DNA of 64,000 nt, taken from assembly GCA_963728655.1 (NCBI GenBank), contig CAVSLD010000002.1, forward strand, positions 620,001 through 684,000, in the 5' to 3' direction. Shown in pieces: positions 35,270 to 44,816 of this stretch. The notes under the pieces are model-generated. The model was not told the DNA's origin and searched no databases. It worked only from the letters and a program-made list of their open reading frames with translations. Numbering within the stretch: position 1 is the first letter of the stretch; the number at the start of each line of letters is the position of its first letter. A program made the position numbers and the translations under genes. This DNA comes from Iamia sp963728655. GTDB taxonomy: Bacteria; Actinomycetota; Acidimicrobiia; Acidimicrobiales; Iamiaceae.

Positions 35270-35296
35270 TCTCAGTCATCTTCGTTCCTGTGTCAA
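35270..35296 (-). promoter_or_regulatory. Possible sigma-70-like promoter for the gene at 34458-35198
   Basis: A perfect TTGACA (minus strand, 35296-35291) is followed by 17 bases and then GAGAGT, with TACATG a few bases further on. The surrounding 50 bases are the most AT-rich stretch seen nearby. Confidence 0.35.
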
Positions 35297-35325
35297 GGGG
35301 TGGGCGCGAGGAGGGGAGGGGCCGG

Positions 35326-35331
35326 TACCGT
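35326..35331 (+). promoter_or_regulatory. Leaderless -10 (TACCGT) for the sirtuin gene
   Basis: Spacer of 6 bases to ATG 35338. Confidence 0.45.
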
Positions 35332-35337
35332 CGAGGG

Positions 35338-36183
35338 ATGGCGGCCGACGACACCAGCCCGAGCACCGCCGCCGAGCGCGAGGGGATCGTCGAGCGGGCC
35401 TGGCTCGGTGGCCGCGACGTCGACCTCGACCTCGCCGTGGCCGAGGTGGCCGACTGGCTCGCGACGGCGCGGGCCGTGGTGGCCCTCACCGGGGCGGGCA
35501 TCTCCACCGACAGCGGCATCGCCGACTTCCGCGGCAAGAACGGCCTGTGGACCCGCGACCCGGCGGCCGAGAAGGCCAGCACCATCTCCCACTACCTCTC
35601 GTCGCCCGAGGTGCGTCAGGTCGCCTGGCAGCGCCGCCTCACCTCCCCGGCGTGGGACGCCGAGCCCAACGCCGGGCACCTGGCCCTGGTCGAGCTGGAG
35701 CGCCGGGGCCGCCTCGACACGCTCGTCACCCAGAACACCGACGGGCTCCACCTCCTCGCCGGCACCAGCCGGGAGCGCCTGGTCGAGGTGCACGGCTCCC
35801 TGCGCGGGGTCATGTGCGTCGACTGCGACGACCGGGCCGACATGCAGCGGGCCCTCGACCGCGTCCGCGCCGGCGAGGCCGACCCGGCGTGCCGCTCCTG
35901 TGGCGGCATCCTCAAGGCCACCACCGTGCTCTTCGGCGAGTCCCTCGACCCGGCCGACGTCGACGTCGCGTCCGGGGCGGCCCAGCGCTGCGACCTGGTG
36001 CTGGCGGTGGGCACGACGCTCAACGTGTTCCCCGCGGCCCACGTGCCCCGCGTGGCCCAGCGGGCGGGGGCCCGGCTGGTGATCGTCAACGGCGGGCCGA
36101 CCGACGCCGACGACCGGGCCGATGCAGTGCTTCGGGGCTCGATCTCCGACATCCTGCCCAGGCTGGTGGTCCCCCCGACCTGA
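35338..36183 (+). CDS. NAD-dependent protein deacetylase (Sir2 family)
   Basis: Removes acyl groups from lysines using NAD+. The 281-residue protein has the NAD-binding ALTGAGISTDSGIADFRG, the catalytic LVTQNTDGLHLLAG and VEVHGSL with the active His, a four-Cys zinc site (MCVDCDD and PACRSCGG) and VGTTLNVFPAAHV. The N-terminal extension of about 45 residues is acidic. In bacteria such enzymes often activate acyl-CoA synthetases; no such partner is adjacent. Convergent with the GT-C-like gene. Confidence 0.92.
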   Translation: MAADDTSPSTAAEREGIVERAWLGGRDVDLDLAVAEVADWLATARAVVALTGAGISTDSGIADFRGKNGLWTRDPAAEKASTISHYLSSPEVRQVAWQRRLTSPAWDAEPNAGHLALVELERRGRLDTLVTQNTDGLHLLAGTSRERLVEVHGSLRGVMCVDCDDRADMQRALDRVRAGEADPACRSCGGILKATTVLFGESLDPADVDVASGAAQRCDLVLAVGTTLNVFPAAHVPRVAQRAGARLVIVNGGPTDADDRADAVLRGSISDILPRLVVPPT

Positions 36184-36193
36184 GGCCGCCCCC

Positions 36194-38515
36194 TCAGGCG
36201 TCGGTGACCACCAGGGTGAAGGTCGCGGCGGGGCCCGGACGCGTCGACCAGGCCGGCTCGTCCTGGCCCACGCCGAGCCCCACGCGGTAGCGACCCGGCG
36301 GCAGGGGCTGGAGGTGCTCGTCCACGGCGACGACGGCGGCGGTGGCGTCGACCTCCTCCCCGGGCGCCACCCACCCCTGGAGGTCACCGCCCGAGCGGGC
36401 GCCGTCGGGCGCGCCGGGGCCGTCGCCCTCGACGGTGGCCACCAGCCGCACCCGCGCCGGGGCGCTGGTGGTGTCGAGGCCGGGCCAGGGCGACCCCGAG
36501 CCCGTGTGGCGCACGTGGACGGGGAGCTCGACCGTGCCCCCCGGCGCCACCTCGACCGCGGCACCGGCGATGCCCTCGGTGATCTCGACCTCGGCCTCGC
36601 GGGCGGCGTCGGGCAGCCCCGTGGGGAAGCCGGCCGGGAGCAGCAGCCCGGCCGCGTCGAGGCGGTCCTGGTCGGGACCGGGCCGGACCCACAGCGCCAG
36701 GCCGTCCTCCGCGCCCCAGAACGGGAGGTAGCCGCTCTGGTCGAGCAGGGCGATGCGGGCGCCCTCGGCCCGCCGGTCGGGGTCGTCGGCCCGGGAGAGC
36801 ACGAAGTCCTGGTCCGGCTCCTCACCGAAGGCGGGGTCGTAGGTGGTGAAGGCCACGTCGGGCAGGTGCCACGGGTAGCTGAGGACGGAGAAGGCGGCGT
36901 CGACGGAGCGGACGTCGATGCTGATGGCGTCGGGCTGCAGGCGGCGCACGTCGGTGGGGACGTCCCACCCGTCGTAGACGGTGTCCTCGAACGAGGCCGT
37001 GGCCCGCACCGTGCCGGCACCGGCCCACACCCCCCAGACCACCACGATCGGCACCACCACGGCCGGCCGGCGGAGGAGGCCGGCCACCACGACCACGACG
37101 CCCAGTCCGACGAGCCCGGCGAGGGTGGCCCGCCAGAACGTGCCGGCGGGGTCGGCGCCCACGTAGCGGATGACGGCCGGGACGGCGAAGGCCGAGTACC
37201 GCCCTCTGTAGGCGTCGGCGTCCCGGGTGGCCAGCAGGACGGCGGCCAGCCCGGCCACCGCGGCCGCCGCCAGCGCGCCGAGCCGCAGCACCCGGCGCCG
37301 GTCCGCCCCCAGGAGGGTCAGCACCGCGGCGGCCAGCCAGAGGGGGGTGAACGAGTCGTTGTGGCGGCCGTACACGAGGTGGTCGGCCCGGAACTGGTTC
37401 TGGGCGAAGAAGGCCACCGACACGGCGAAGACCGACGCCGCGAGGGCCAGCAGGTAGCCGACGGCCAAGCGGTCGACCGGCGTCGCGGCGCCCAGGCCCG
37501 CCCCCCGCGCCCGCTCGACCGGGGTCCTGGTCTCGGCGCCCGCCTCGGCCCGACCACGGTGGCGCAGGGCCAGCACCAGTCCCGCCCCGCCCACGACCAC
37601 CAGGCCCAGCGACCCCGCGGCCAGGTACCAGGCCTGGCCCACGGCGGTGGTGACCAGCTCGCCCAGGCCCGAGGGCGACGTGAGGAGGTCACGGATCTCG
37701 GCCGGGCCGCCCTCGAGGCGCTCGACGTGGGCCCACCGGGCCTGCTCCACGGCCCGGGTCCCGACCCACGTGACGACCACGCCGAGCACCAGCACGGCGG
37801 CGTTGCCGGCCGCGACGGCAGGGGCGACCAGGCGCTGGCGTGCGCCGAGGGCCAGGACCACGACGGCCACGACGACGGCCACCGTGAAGCGGGCGTGGGT
37901 GGCGTACAAGAGGGCCACGGCGGGGCCGAAGAGGTAGGCGGCGGGGCCCCGGCGCCGGGCCGCGTGCAGGGCCAGCACGCTCGCCGGCACGAGGGGCAGG
38001 ACCAGGTCCTCGGCGATGGCCGACACGCCGGCGGCCACCACCGCGGGCGCCGCCGCACCGACCACGGCGGCCAGGAGGGCGGGCCCACGCGCCGCGCCCA
38101 GCACCCGGCGGGCGACGAGGGCCAGGAGGGGGACGACCGAGGCCAGCAGCACGGCGTTGACGGCCACGATCGCCCGCCACTGGGCGTCGGCCGAGCCGAA
38201 GGCCCGGGTCGCCGGAGCGATGACGAGCGGGTAGCCCAGGGCGTAGCGGGGCGCGGTGGGCATCTCCCACCCGGACCCGGCTCCCGCCAGCCAGCGGGCG
38301 TTGCCCAGGTAGCCGGTCTCGTCGAACACGACGGTGGGGTGGCCGATGCGGGCCGAGGCCACCAGGTGGACGGCCAGGGCGACGAGGGTGGCCCCGGCCA
38401 CGCCGAGGGCGAAGCCCCGGGCCCCCAGGCCGCCGGGCCCGTCGGTGGTGGCGGCGGCGTCGGCCGGGGGGGCGCCCGGGCCCGGGCCTCCCTCGACGGC
38501 GCGCACCTCGGACAC
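36194..38515 (-). CDS. Large polytopic membrane protein, GT-C glycosyltransferase-like
   Basis: 773 residues: about 11-12 hydrophobic helices (residues about 40-510) followed by a soluble C-terminal region (about 520-773) with Ig-like, Pro/Gly-rich beta character (PGGTVELPVHVRHTG, LPPGRYRVGLGVGQDE). The loop after helix 1, HPTVVFDETGYLGNARWLAG, has the Asp-Glu pair typical of lipid-phosphate-sugar dependent GT-C enzymes. Complete in one frame. GTG 38515 stands 7 bases behind TAGGGT. A mannosyl- or arabinosyl-type transfer to envelope glycans is plausible, but neither donor nor acceptor can be named. Confidence 0.72.
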   Translation of the reverse strand: MSEVRAVEGGPGPGAPPADAAATTDGPGGLGARGFALGVAGATLVALAVHLVASARIGHPTVVFDETGYLGNARWLAGAGSGWEMPTAPRYALGYPLVIAPATRAFGSADAQWRAIVAVNAVLLASVVPLLALVARRVLGAARGPALLAAVVGAAAPAVVAAGVSAIAEDLVLPLVPASVLALHAARRRGPAAYLFGPAVALLYATHARFTVAVVVAVVVLALGARQRLVAPAVAAGNAAVLVLGVVVTWVGTRAVEQARWAHVERLEGGPAEIRDLLTSPSGLGELVTTAVGQAWYLAAGSLGLVVVGGAGLVLALRHRGRAEAGAETRTPVERARGAGLGAATPVDRLAVGYLLALAASVFAVSVAFFAQNQFRADHLVYGRHNDSFTPLWLAAAVLTLLGADRRRVLRLGALAAAAVAGLAAVLLATRDADAYRGRYSAFAVPAVIRYVGADPAGTFWRATLAGLVGLGVVVVVAGLLRRPAVVVPIVVVWGVWAGAGTVRATASFEDTVYDGWDVPTDVRRLQPDAISIDVRSVDAAFSVLSYPWHLPDVAFTTYDPAFGEEPDQDFVLSRADDPDRRAEGARIALLDQSGYLPFWGAEDGLALWVRPGPDQDRLDAAGLLLPAGFPTGLPDAAREAEVEITEGIAGAAVEVAPGGTVELPVHVRHTGSGSPWPGLDTTSAPARVRLVATVEGDGPGAPDGARSGGDLQGWVAPGEEVDATAAVVAVDEHLQPLPPGRYRVGLGVGQDEPAWSTRPGPAATFTLVVTDA

Positions 38516-38522
38516 GGCGGCG

Positions 38523-38528
38523 ACCCTA
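38523..38528 (-). promoter_or_regulatory. Leaderless -10 (TAGGGT) for the GT-C-like gene
   Basis: Minus-strand TAGGGT with a 7-base spacer to GTG 38515. Confidence 0.5.
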
Positions 38529-38589
38529 GGCCCGGCCGTCCCGCGGGCCCGGGGCCCCGGCGCCCTGGGGGAATAGGTGACCCACTGGG

Positions 38590-38595
38590 TAGGGT
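38590..38595 (+). promoter_or_regulatory. -10 element (TAGGGT) for the rhodanese-MoeB gene
   Basis: ATG 38604 follows after 8 bases in frame; the preferred start ATG 38655 would give a leader of about 50 bases. Confidence 0.4.
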
Positions 38596-38654
38596 TTCCC
38601 CCGATGCAGGGCCTCACCGGCCCGACGAGACGAGAAGAACGCGAGGGACCGATC

Positions 38655-39848
38655 ATGCCGAGCTTCCGCGAGATCCTGGCCGCCACCAAGGCCCAGGTCA
38701 GGGAGGTCACCACGGCCGAGGCCGACGAGATGCGCCGCCAGGACGGCGCCGTCGTGCTCGACGTCCGCGAACCCGACGAGTACGAGCAGGGCGCCATCCC
38801 CGGTGCCGTGCACATCCCGCGGGGCACCCTCGAGACCAGCATCGAGAACCGCATCACCGACAAGGACGCCCCGGTGATCATCCACTGCGCCAGCGGCGTG
38901 CGCTCGGCCTTCGCGGCCAAGAGCCTGGGCGAGCTGGGCTACACCGGTGCGGTGACCGTCGCGGGCGGGTTCAACAAGTGGAAGGACGAGGACCGGGAGT
39001 GGTCCGTCCCCCAGACCCTGACCCCCGAGCAGCGCAACCGCTACAAGCGCCACCTGCTGCTGCCCGAGGTGGGCGACGAGGGCCAGCAGAGGCTGCTCGA
39101 CTCCAAGGTCCTGCTGCTCGGCGCCGGCGGCCTGGGCTCACCCGCGGCCCTGTACCTCGCGGCCGCCGGCGTGGGCACCATCGGCATCATCGACATGGAC
39201 GTCGTCGACGACTCCAACCTGCAGCGCCAGGTGCTGCACAACGTGGAGCGCATCGGGGACCGCAAGGTCGACTCGGCCAAGAAGACCCTCACCCTCCTCA
39301 ACCCCGACGTCGACGTCGTCACCTACGACACCCGGCTGGGCGAGGACAACGTCATGGACATCCTCGCCGGGCCCGATGGCGACGGCTGGGACGTGGTGGT
39401 CGACGGCACCGACAACTTCCCCACCCGGTACCTCGTCAACGACGCCTCGGTGAAGCTGGGCATCCCCGTGGTCCACGGCTCGATCTTCCGCTTCGAGGGC
39501 ATGGTCACGGTCTTCGACCCCAAGGAGGGGCCGACCTACCGCGACATGGTCCCCGAGCCCCCGCCGGCCGACATGGCCCCCTCGTGCGCCGAGGCCGGCG
39601 TGCTCGGCGTGCTCCCCGGCATCGTCGGCTCGCTCCAGGCGCTCGAGGCCATCAAGCTGCTCCTGGACCTGGGTGACCCGCTGCGGGGGCGCCTCCTGGC
39701 CTACGACGCCCTCGAGACGTCGTTCCGGGAGTACAAGGTGCAGGTCGACCCGACCAACGAGATCACCTGGGACAACCGGGACCGGATCCAGGTCGCCGAG
39801 GTGGAGGGGCTGTGCGCCCCACTGCCCCTCGCCCCCGCCCCGGCCTGA
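38655..39848 (+). CDS. moeZ: Rhodanese-ThiF/MoeB fusion (sulfur-carrier adenylyltransferase/sulfurtransferase)
   Basis: Activates the C-terminal Gly of a ubiquitin-like sulfur carrier and supplies sulfur. Residues about 15-115 are a rhodanese domain with the active Cys in VIIHCASGVRSAFA. Residues about 120-385 are a ThiF/MoeB domain with GAGGLGSPAALYLAAAG, DDSNLQRQVLHN, VDGTDNFPTRY and PSCAEAGVLGVLPGIVGSLQ. The order is reversed relative to mycobacterial MoeZ, where rhodanese is C-terminal. The two CxxC zinc pairs often found in MoeB are absent. ATG 38655 has GAGGGA upstream and looks like the family start; the in-frame ATG 38604 is closer to the promoter and is an alternative. Confidence 0.87.
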   Translation: MPSFREILAATKAQVREVTTAEADEMRRQDGAVVLDVREPDEYEQGAIPGAVHIPRGTLETSIENRITDKDAPVIIHCASGVRSAFAAKSLGELGYTGAVTVAGGFNKWKDEDREWSVPQTLTPEQRNRYKRHLLLPEVGDEGQQRLLDSKVLLLGAGGLGSPAALYLAAAGVGTIGIIDMDVVDDSNLQRQVLHNVERIGDRKVDSAKKTLTLLNPDVDVVTYDTRLGEDNVMDILAGPDGDGWDVVVDGTDNFPTRYLVNDASVKLGIPVVHGSIFRFEGMVTVFDPKEGPTYRDMVPEPPPADMAPSCAEAGVLGVLPGIVGSLQALEAIKLLLDLGDPLRGRLLAYDALETSFREYKVQVDPTNEITWDNRDRIQVAEVEGLCAPLPLAPAPA

Positions 39849-39897
39849 GCCCGCCCGAGCCCTCCCGGCCGTCTGCGGACGGTCGGGTGCCGGGGCC

Positions 39898-39903
39898 TAG
39901 CCT
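39898..39903 (+). promoter_or_regulatory. Leaderless -10 (TAGCCT) for the YbhN-like gene
   Basis: Spacer of 7 bases to ATG 39911. Confidence 0.5.
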
Positions 39904-39910
39904 CGCCCCG

Positions 39911-40978
39911 ATGGACCCGGCCGACCCCCCTCCTGCGGGCGACGTCGGCACCGACCCGGGCGGCCCCGACGGCCCGTCCTCGGCCCCGACGGGCCGACGG
40001 CGCCGGGCGGCCCAGCTCACCACCGTCGCCGGGCTCCTGATCGGCGGGGTCACCTGCGCCTTCGTGGTGCGGACGCTGTCGTCGGAGTGGAGCGAGGTGC
40101 GCGAGGCCGTCCTCGACGCGTCGCCCGCCTGGGTGGCGGTGTGCTTCCTGCTCTGCATCGCGTCGATGACCAGCATCGGCTGGGTCTGGACCGACGTGAT
40201 GGCCCTGCTCGGCGTGCGGGTGCAGAGGTCCCGTGCCCTCGCCTGGTACTACGTGGGCGAGCTGGGCAAGTACCTGCCCGGCGGGGTGTGGCCCGTGCTC
40301 GGCCGGGGGGAGCTGGCCCGGCGCAACGGGGGCGTGCCCGGCCCCCGCGCCTACGCCAGCGTGGCCCTTTCGCTGGTGACGCTCTACCTGGCCGCCATGC
40401 TGGTCGCCGTCGGCCTGCTGCCCTTCGCCCTGGGTGACGACGGGCCCGGCGCGGCCGCCTTCGTGCTGGTCCTGCTCCCCCTGGGCCTGGCCGCCCTGCA
40501 CCCCCGGGTCATCGAGCCGCTGCTGGGGCTGGTCCGCCGGGTGACCAAGCGGCCGCTGGCCATGGAGGTGCCGCCGTGGCGCGACACCGTCGTGGTCGTC
40601 CTCCGGTACGTGCCCACCTGGGTGTTCATCGGCGGCGCCACCGCGGCCATGGCCCAGGCCATCGACCCGGGGGCCTCACCGACCCGCGTCGCCTTCGCCG
40701 CCGTGCTCAGCTGGACCGCCGGCTTCCTCGCCGTCCCCGTGCCCGCCGGGGCCGGCGTGCGCGAGACGGTGTTCATCGCGGCCAGCGGGCTGCCCCCCGA
40801 GCTGGGGGCCACCGTGGCGGTCGCCACCCGCGTGCTGTTCATCGTCGTCGACGGCGGCGGGGCCGCCCTCGCCGGGGCGTACCTGCGCCGGCACCGGCTG
40901 CGGACCCCGGTGCCCGTCGGCGACGGCCCCGCGGTGCCCGACGCCGTCGGCGCGCCCGACGCCCTCCCGGAGGCCTGA
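39911..40978 (+). CDS. YbhN/UPF0104-like membrane protein (lysylphosphatidylglycerol synthase TM-region family)
   Basis: A 355-residue inner-membrane protein with about eight helices after a disordered Pro/Asp-rich N-terminus (1-35). Conserved family features: WYYVGELGKYLPGGVWPVLG between helices 3 and 4, and SWTAGFLAVPVPAGAGVRET near the C-terminus, both typical of the COG0392 group. Relatives are proposed lipid flippases or glycolipid transporters. ATG 39911 is fixed by the TAGCCT element; single-gene unit. Confidence 0.82.
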   Translation: MDPADPPPAGDVGTDPGGPDGPSSAPTGRRRRAAQLTTVAGLLIGGVTCAFVVRTLSSEWSEVREAVLDASPAWVAVCFLLCIASMTSIGWVWTDVMALLGVRVQRSRALAWYYVGELGKYLPGGVWPVLGRGELARRNGGVPGPRAYASVALSLVTLYLAAMLVAVGLLPFALGDDGPGAAAFVLVLLPLGLAALHPRVIEPLLGLVRRVTKRPLAMEVPPWRDTVVVVLRYVPTWVFIGGATAAMAQAIDPGASPTRVAFAAVLSWTAGFLAVPVPAGAGVRETVFIAASGLPPELGATVAVATRVLFIVVDGGGAALAGAYLRRHRLRTPVPVGDGPAVPDAVGAPDALPEA

Positions 40979-41064
40979 GGGCCGCACCAGCCCGGGCATC
41001 CCGCCCCGCCCCCCGGCCGACGGCGGGGCGTCGCGACCCGCCCGGACCGCCGGGGTGCGCCGGG

Positions 41065-41070
41065 TACAGT
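41065..41070 (+). promoter_or_regulatory. Leaderless -10 (TACAGT) for the MoxR-island operon
   Basis: Spacer of 7 bases to ATG 41078, the first of five tightly packed genes. Confidence 0.5.
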
Positions 41071-41077
41071 CGTCTCG

Positions 41078-42121
41078 ATGGCGGTGCCCGCAGGACCCGA
41101 CCGGGGCCCCGGGGCCACCGGACCGGTGGTGGCCCTGCGCCCCCTCGGCATCGGCGAGATGCTCGACGCCGCCATCAAGGTGTACCGGACCCGCCCCCGC
41201 CAGCTGGTCCTGGCCACCGCCGTGGTGGTCGCCCCGGCGATCCTCGTGCAGACGCTCGTCCAGCTCTCGGCCGGTGACCCCCAGGCCCTCACCGAGACCG
41301 ACGCCGCCACCGGCCTGCCGACGGTCGACGCCCGCGCCTTCTTCCTGTACCTGGGCGGGGCCTTCGCGTCGGTGGTCATCCTCCTGGTGGCCAACAGCCT
41401 GGCCCTGGCCGGCACCACCCGGATCTCGGTGGGCGCCTACCTGGGCGACGACACCGACTGGCGGGAGTCGCTGCGCTTCGCGGTGCGGCGGCTCTGGCCG
41501 CTGCTCGGGGTGCTGGTGATCTCGTCGGTGGGGCTCATCGTGGGCCTCCTGCTGTGCCTCGCCCCCGGCATCTGGCTCCAGGGGATCTGGGCCGTGGCCG
41601 TCCCCGCCCTGCTGGTGGAGGAGCGCGGCGCCATCGACTCCCTCCGGCGGTCGGCCCAGCTGGTGCGGGGCGGCTTCTGGCGGGTGCTGGGGGCGATCCT
41701 CCTCGGCTCGTTGCTGGCCTCGCTGCTCCAGGGCGTCCTCACCGCGCCCGTGGTCGGCCTCCAGCTGGCCGGGACCAGCTTCCTCGTCACGTCGATCCTC
41801 CTCGGTGTGGTGCAGCTCGTCGGCGTGGCCCTCACCACCCCCTACGTGGCCGCCCTCACCGCGGTGATCTACGTCGACCTGCGGGTGCGCAAGGAGGCCT
41901 TCGACCTCGAGCTCCTGGCCGGGGGCGTGGGCGTCGCGCCCCCTGACGGGTCGGCCGCCACCGTGGCCCCGACCGCCTCGGTGGCTCCGACCGCTCTGAC
42001 CGCCCCGACCGGGCCGGGCCCTGCGCCGGTGCCCCCGCCCGGCGGTTGGGTGCCGGCCCCGCCGCCGGGCGGCTGGGGCCCGCCGGCGGGCCCCCCGCCC
42101 GGGGCCCCACCCGGTGGCTGA
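41078..42121 (+). CDS. Membrane protein resembling the glycerophosphodiester phosphodiesterase membrane domain
   Basis: A 347-residue protein with about six helices. The stretch RPLGIGEMLDAAIKVYRTRP at the N-terminus is a hallmark of this actinobacterial membrane-protein group. The C-terminal 75 residues are Pro/Gly/Ala-rich and likely disordered (repeated PPPGGW). No catalytic phosphodiesterase domain is present. It overlaps the DUF4129 gene by 8 bases and heads the operon leading to MoxR and DUF58, so it probably belongs to the same membrane assembly. Confidence 0.72.
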   Translation: MAVPAGPDRGPGATGPVVALRPLGIGEMLDAAIKVYRTRPRQLVLATAVVVAPAILVQTLVQLSAGDPQALTETDAATGLPTVDARAFFLYLGGAFASVVILLVANSLALAGTTRISVGAYLGDDTDWRESLRFAVRRLWPLLGVLVISSVGLIVGLLLCLAPGIWLQGIWAVAVPALLVEERGAIDSLRRSAQLVRGGFWRVLGAILLGSLLASLLQGVLTAPVVGLQLAGTSFLVTSILLGVVQLVGVALTTPYVAALTAVIYVDLRVRKEAFDLELLAGGVGVAPPDGSAATVAPTASVAPTALTAPTGPGPAPVPPPGGWVPAPPPGGWGPPAGPPPGAPPGG

Positions 42122-42755
42122 CCCCACCGGCGCCCGCGACGACGCCCGGCGCATCCTCGAGGGCGACCGCTACCAGGCCCGGGACGTGCCCCGTCCCCTC
42201 GAGGGCGTGCTGCGGTGGATCGGGGACCGGCTCCGCGCCGTCGGCGAGCCCCTCGCCGACCTCCTCTCCACCCCCGCCGGCGTCGCGGTCACGGTCACCG
42301 TGGTGCTGCTGGCGGCCGGGGCGGTCGCGGCGGCCGCCGCCCGCCGGCGCACCCGCACCCACGAGCAGGCCGCCGCCGCCCGCCACCGGCCCGGACGGGT
42401 CGATCCGTCGGCCCTGGAGCGCGACGCCGACGAGGCCGAGGACCGGGGCGACCTGGCCGCAGCCGTGCGGCTCCGGTTCCGCGCCGGCGTGCGACGCCTG
42501 GAGGACGCCGGCGCGGTGCCCGTGCGGGCCGACACCACCACCCGACGCCTGGTGGCCGCGGTCCCCTCGGGCGCCCTGCCCGCCCTGGCCGCCACCTTCG
42601 ACGAGGTCGCCTACGGCCGGCGCCCGGCCCGGCCCGAGGACGTGGTCGCCGCCCGCCGGGACTGGCCCGGCGTGGTGGCCGACGCCGAGGGCGCGGTCGC
42701 CCGGGCCGGGGCCGCGGCGCACGGTCGGGACGCCACCGCCGGGGCGGCGCGGTGA
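42114..42755 (+). CDS. DUF4129 domain-containing protein
   Basis: 213 residues, one transmembrane helix (about 55-80, AGVAVTVTVVLLAAGAVAAA) and a cytoplasmic DUF4129 domain (about 95-200, ALERDADEAEDRGDLAAAVR then RAGVRRLEDAGAVPVRADTT). In related loci DUF4129 proteins accompany MoxR ATPases and DUF58 proteins. GTG 42114 overlaps the previous gene by 8 bases; the stop overlaps the DUF4350 start (GTGA). No transglutaminase domain is attached, unlike many DUF4129 proteins. Confidence 0.78.
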   Translation: MADPTGARDDARRILEGDRYQARDVPRPLEGVLRWIGDRLRAVGEPLADLLSTPAGVAVTVTVVLLAAGAVAAAAARRRTRTHEQAAAARHRPGRVDPSALERDADEAEDRGDLAAAVRLRFRAGVRRLEDAGAVPVRADTTTRRLVAAVPSGALPALAATFDEVAYGRRPARPEDVVAARRDWPGVVADAEGAVARAGAAAHGRDATAGAAR

Positions 42756-43743
42756 CGGCGACCGCCCCGCCGGACGCGGACGTGGCCGGCCCCGCCGATC
42801 CCTTCGACGGGTCCCCGGGGTCGTGGTGGAGCCGGGTGGGGCCCGTCACGCGGGTCGTGGTGGTCGTCGTCGGGGTCGTCGTCGGCCTCAACCTGGTGCT
42901 CGCCGCCCTCGACCTCGTGGTCGGCTCCGACCCGGGCGGGCCCACCGGCTCCAGCCTGGCCACCGGCGACGACGGGGTCGCGGCGTGGGCCGACCTCCTC
43001 GAGGTGCGCGGGGTGCCGGTCACCCGGCTGCGCACTCCACTGGAGGACGCCGAGGTCGACCCCTCGGCCACGCTCGTGGTCTCCGAGCCCACCGCCGACC
43101 TCTCGCCCGCGGCCCGGGAGGCGGTGGCCGCCCACGTCGCCGCCGGGGGCCGCCTGGTCGCGGTGGGGGCCACCGCCACCGGCGCCGTCGTGGCCGCCAC
43201 CGGCGTCGACCCGGGCTGGGCCGACCGGGGACCGACCGACCCGGTCCCCCTCGTCGACGGGCCCGAGGCGGCCGGCGTCTCCCGGCTCTCGGGCGAGGGG
43301 CGGGGTGCGTACCTCACCCCGGGGCCCCTGACGCCGATCGTCGGCGGCGACGGCGACGTCACCGCGGTCTCCTCGGGCACCGTCGTGGCCGTGGCCGACC
43401 CCTCGGTGCTGTGGAACCGCCACCTGGCCGAGGCCGACGACGCCGCCTTCGCCCTGGCCCTCGCGGGTGCGGGGCCGGTCGTGTTCGCCGAGGCGGAGCA
43501 CGGCTACGGCTCTGCCGGGGGGTTCGGGGCCCTGCCCCTCGGCTGGCGCCTGGCGGCCGGGGGCCTGGCCCTCGCCGCCCTGCTCGCCATGTGGAGCGCC
43601 GGGCAGCGCCTCGGCCCGGTCGAGCGTCGGGAACGGGTCCTGCCGCCGCCCCGCGCCGCCTACGTCGACGCCGTCGCCGCGACCCTCTCCCGCACCGGGC
43701 GGCCCCCGCCCGTCGACCGCCCCCCACCACCGGAGGACACCCC

Positions 43744-43747
<4 letters not shown>
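42752..43747 (+). CDS. DUF4350 domain-containing membrane protein
   Basis: 331 residues with an N-terminal helix (RVVVVVVGVVVGLNLVLAAL), an external alpha/beta domain (about 65-255) and a second helix (LAAGGLALAALLAMWSAG, about 265). The external domain resembles a glutamine-amidotransferase-like DUF4350 fold (GVAAWADLLEVRGVPVTRLR, ATLVVSEPTADLSPAAREA). It overlaps both neighbours by four bases (GTGA), so translation is likely coupled with DUF4129 and MoxR. Confidence 0.78.
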
Positions 43748-44733
<986 letters not shown>

Positions 44734-44816
44734 GCCGTGTCGCCTCCGCCGCCCGCCCGCCGACCGGTCGTCCGGCGCGCCCCGTCCGGGCGCCGTCGCA
44801 CCCGACCCGGCCCCCG

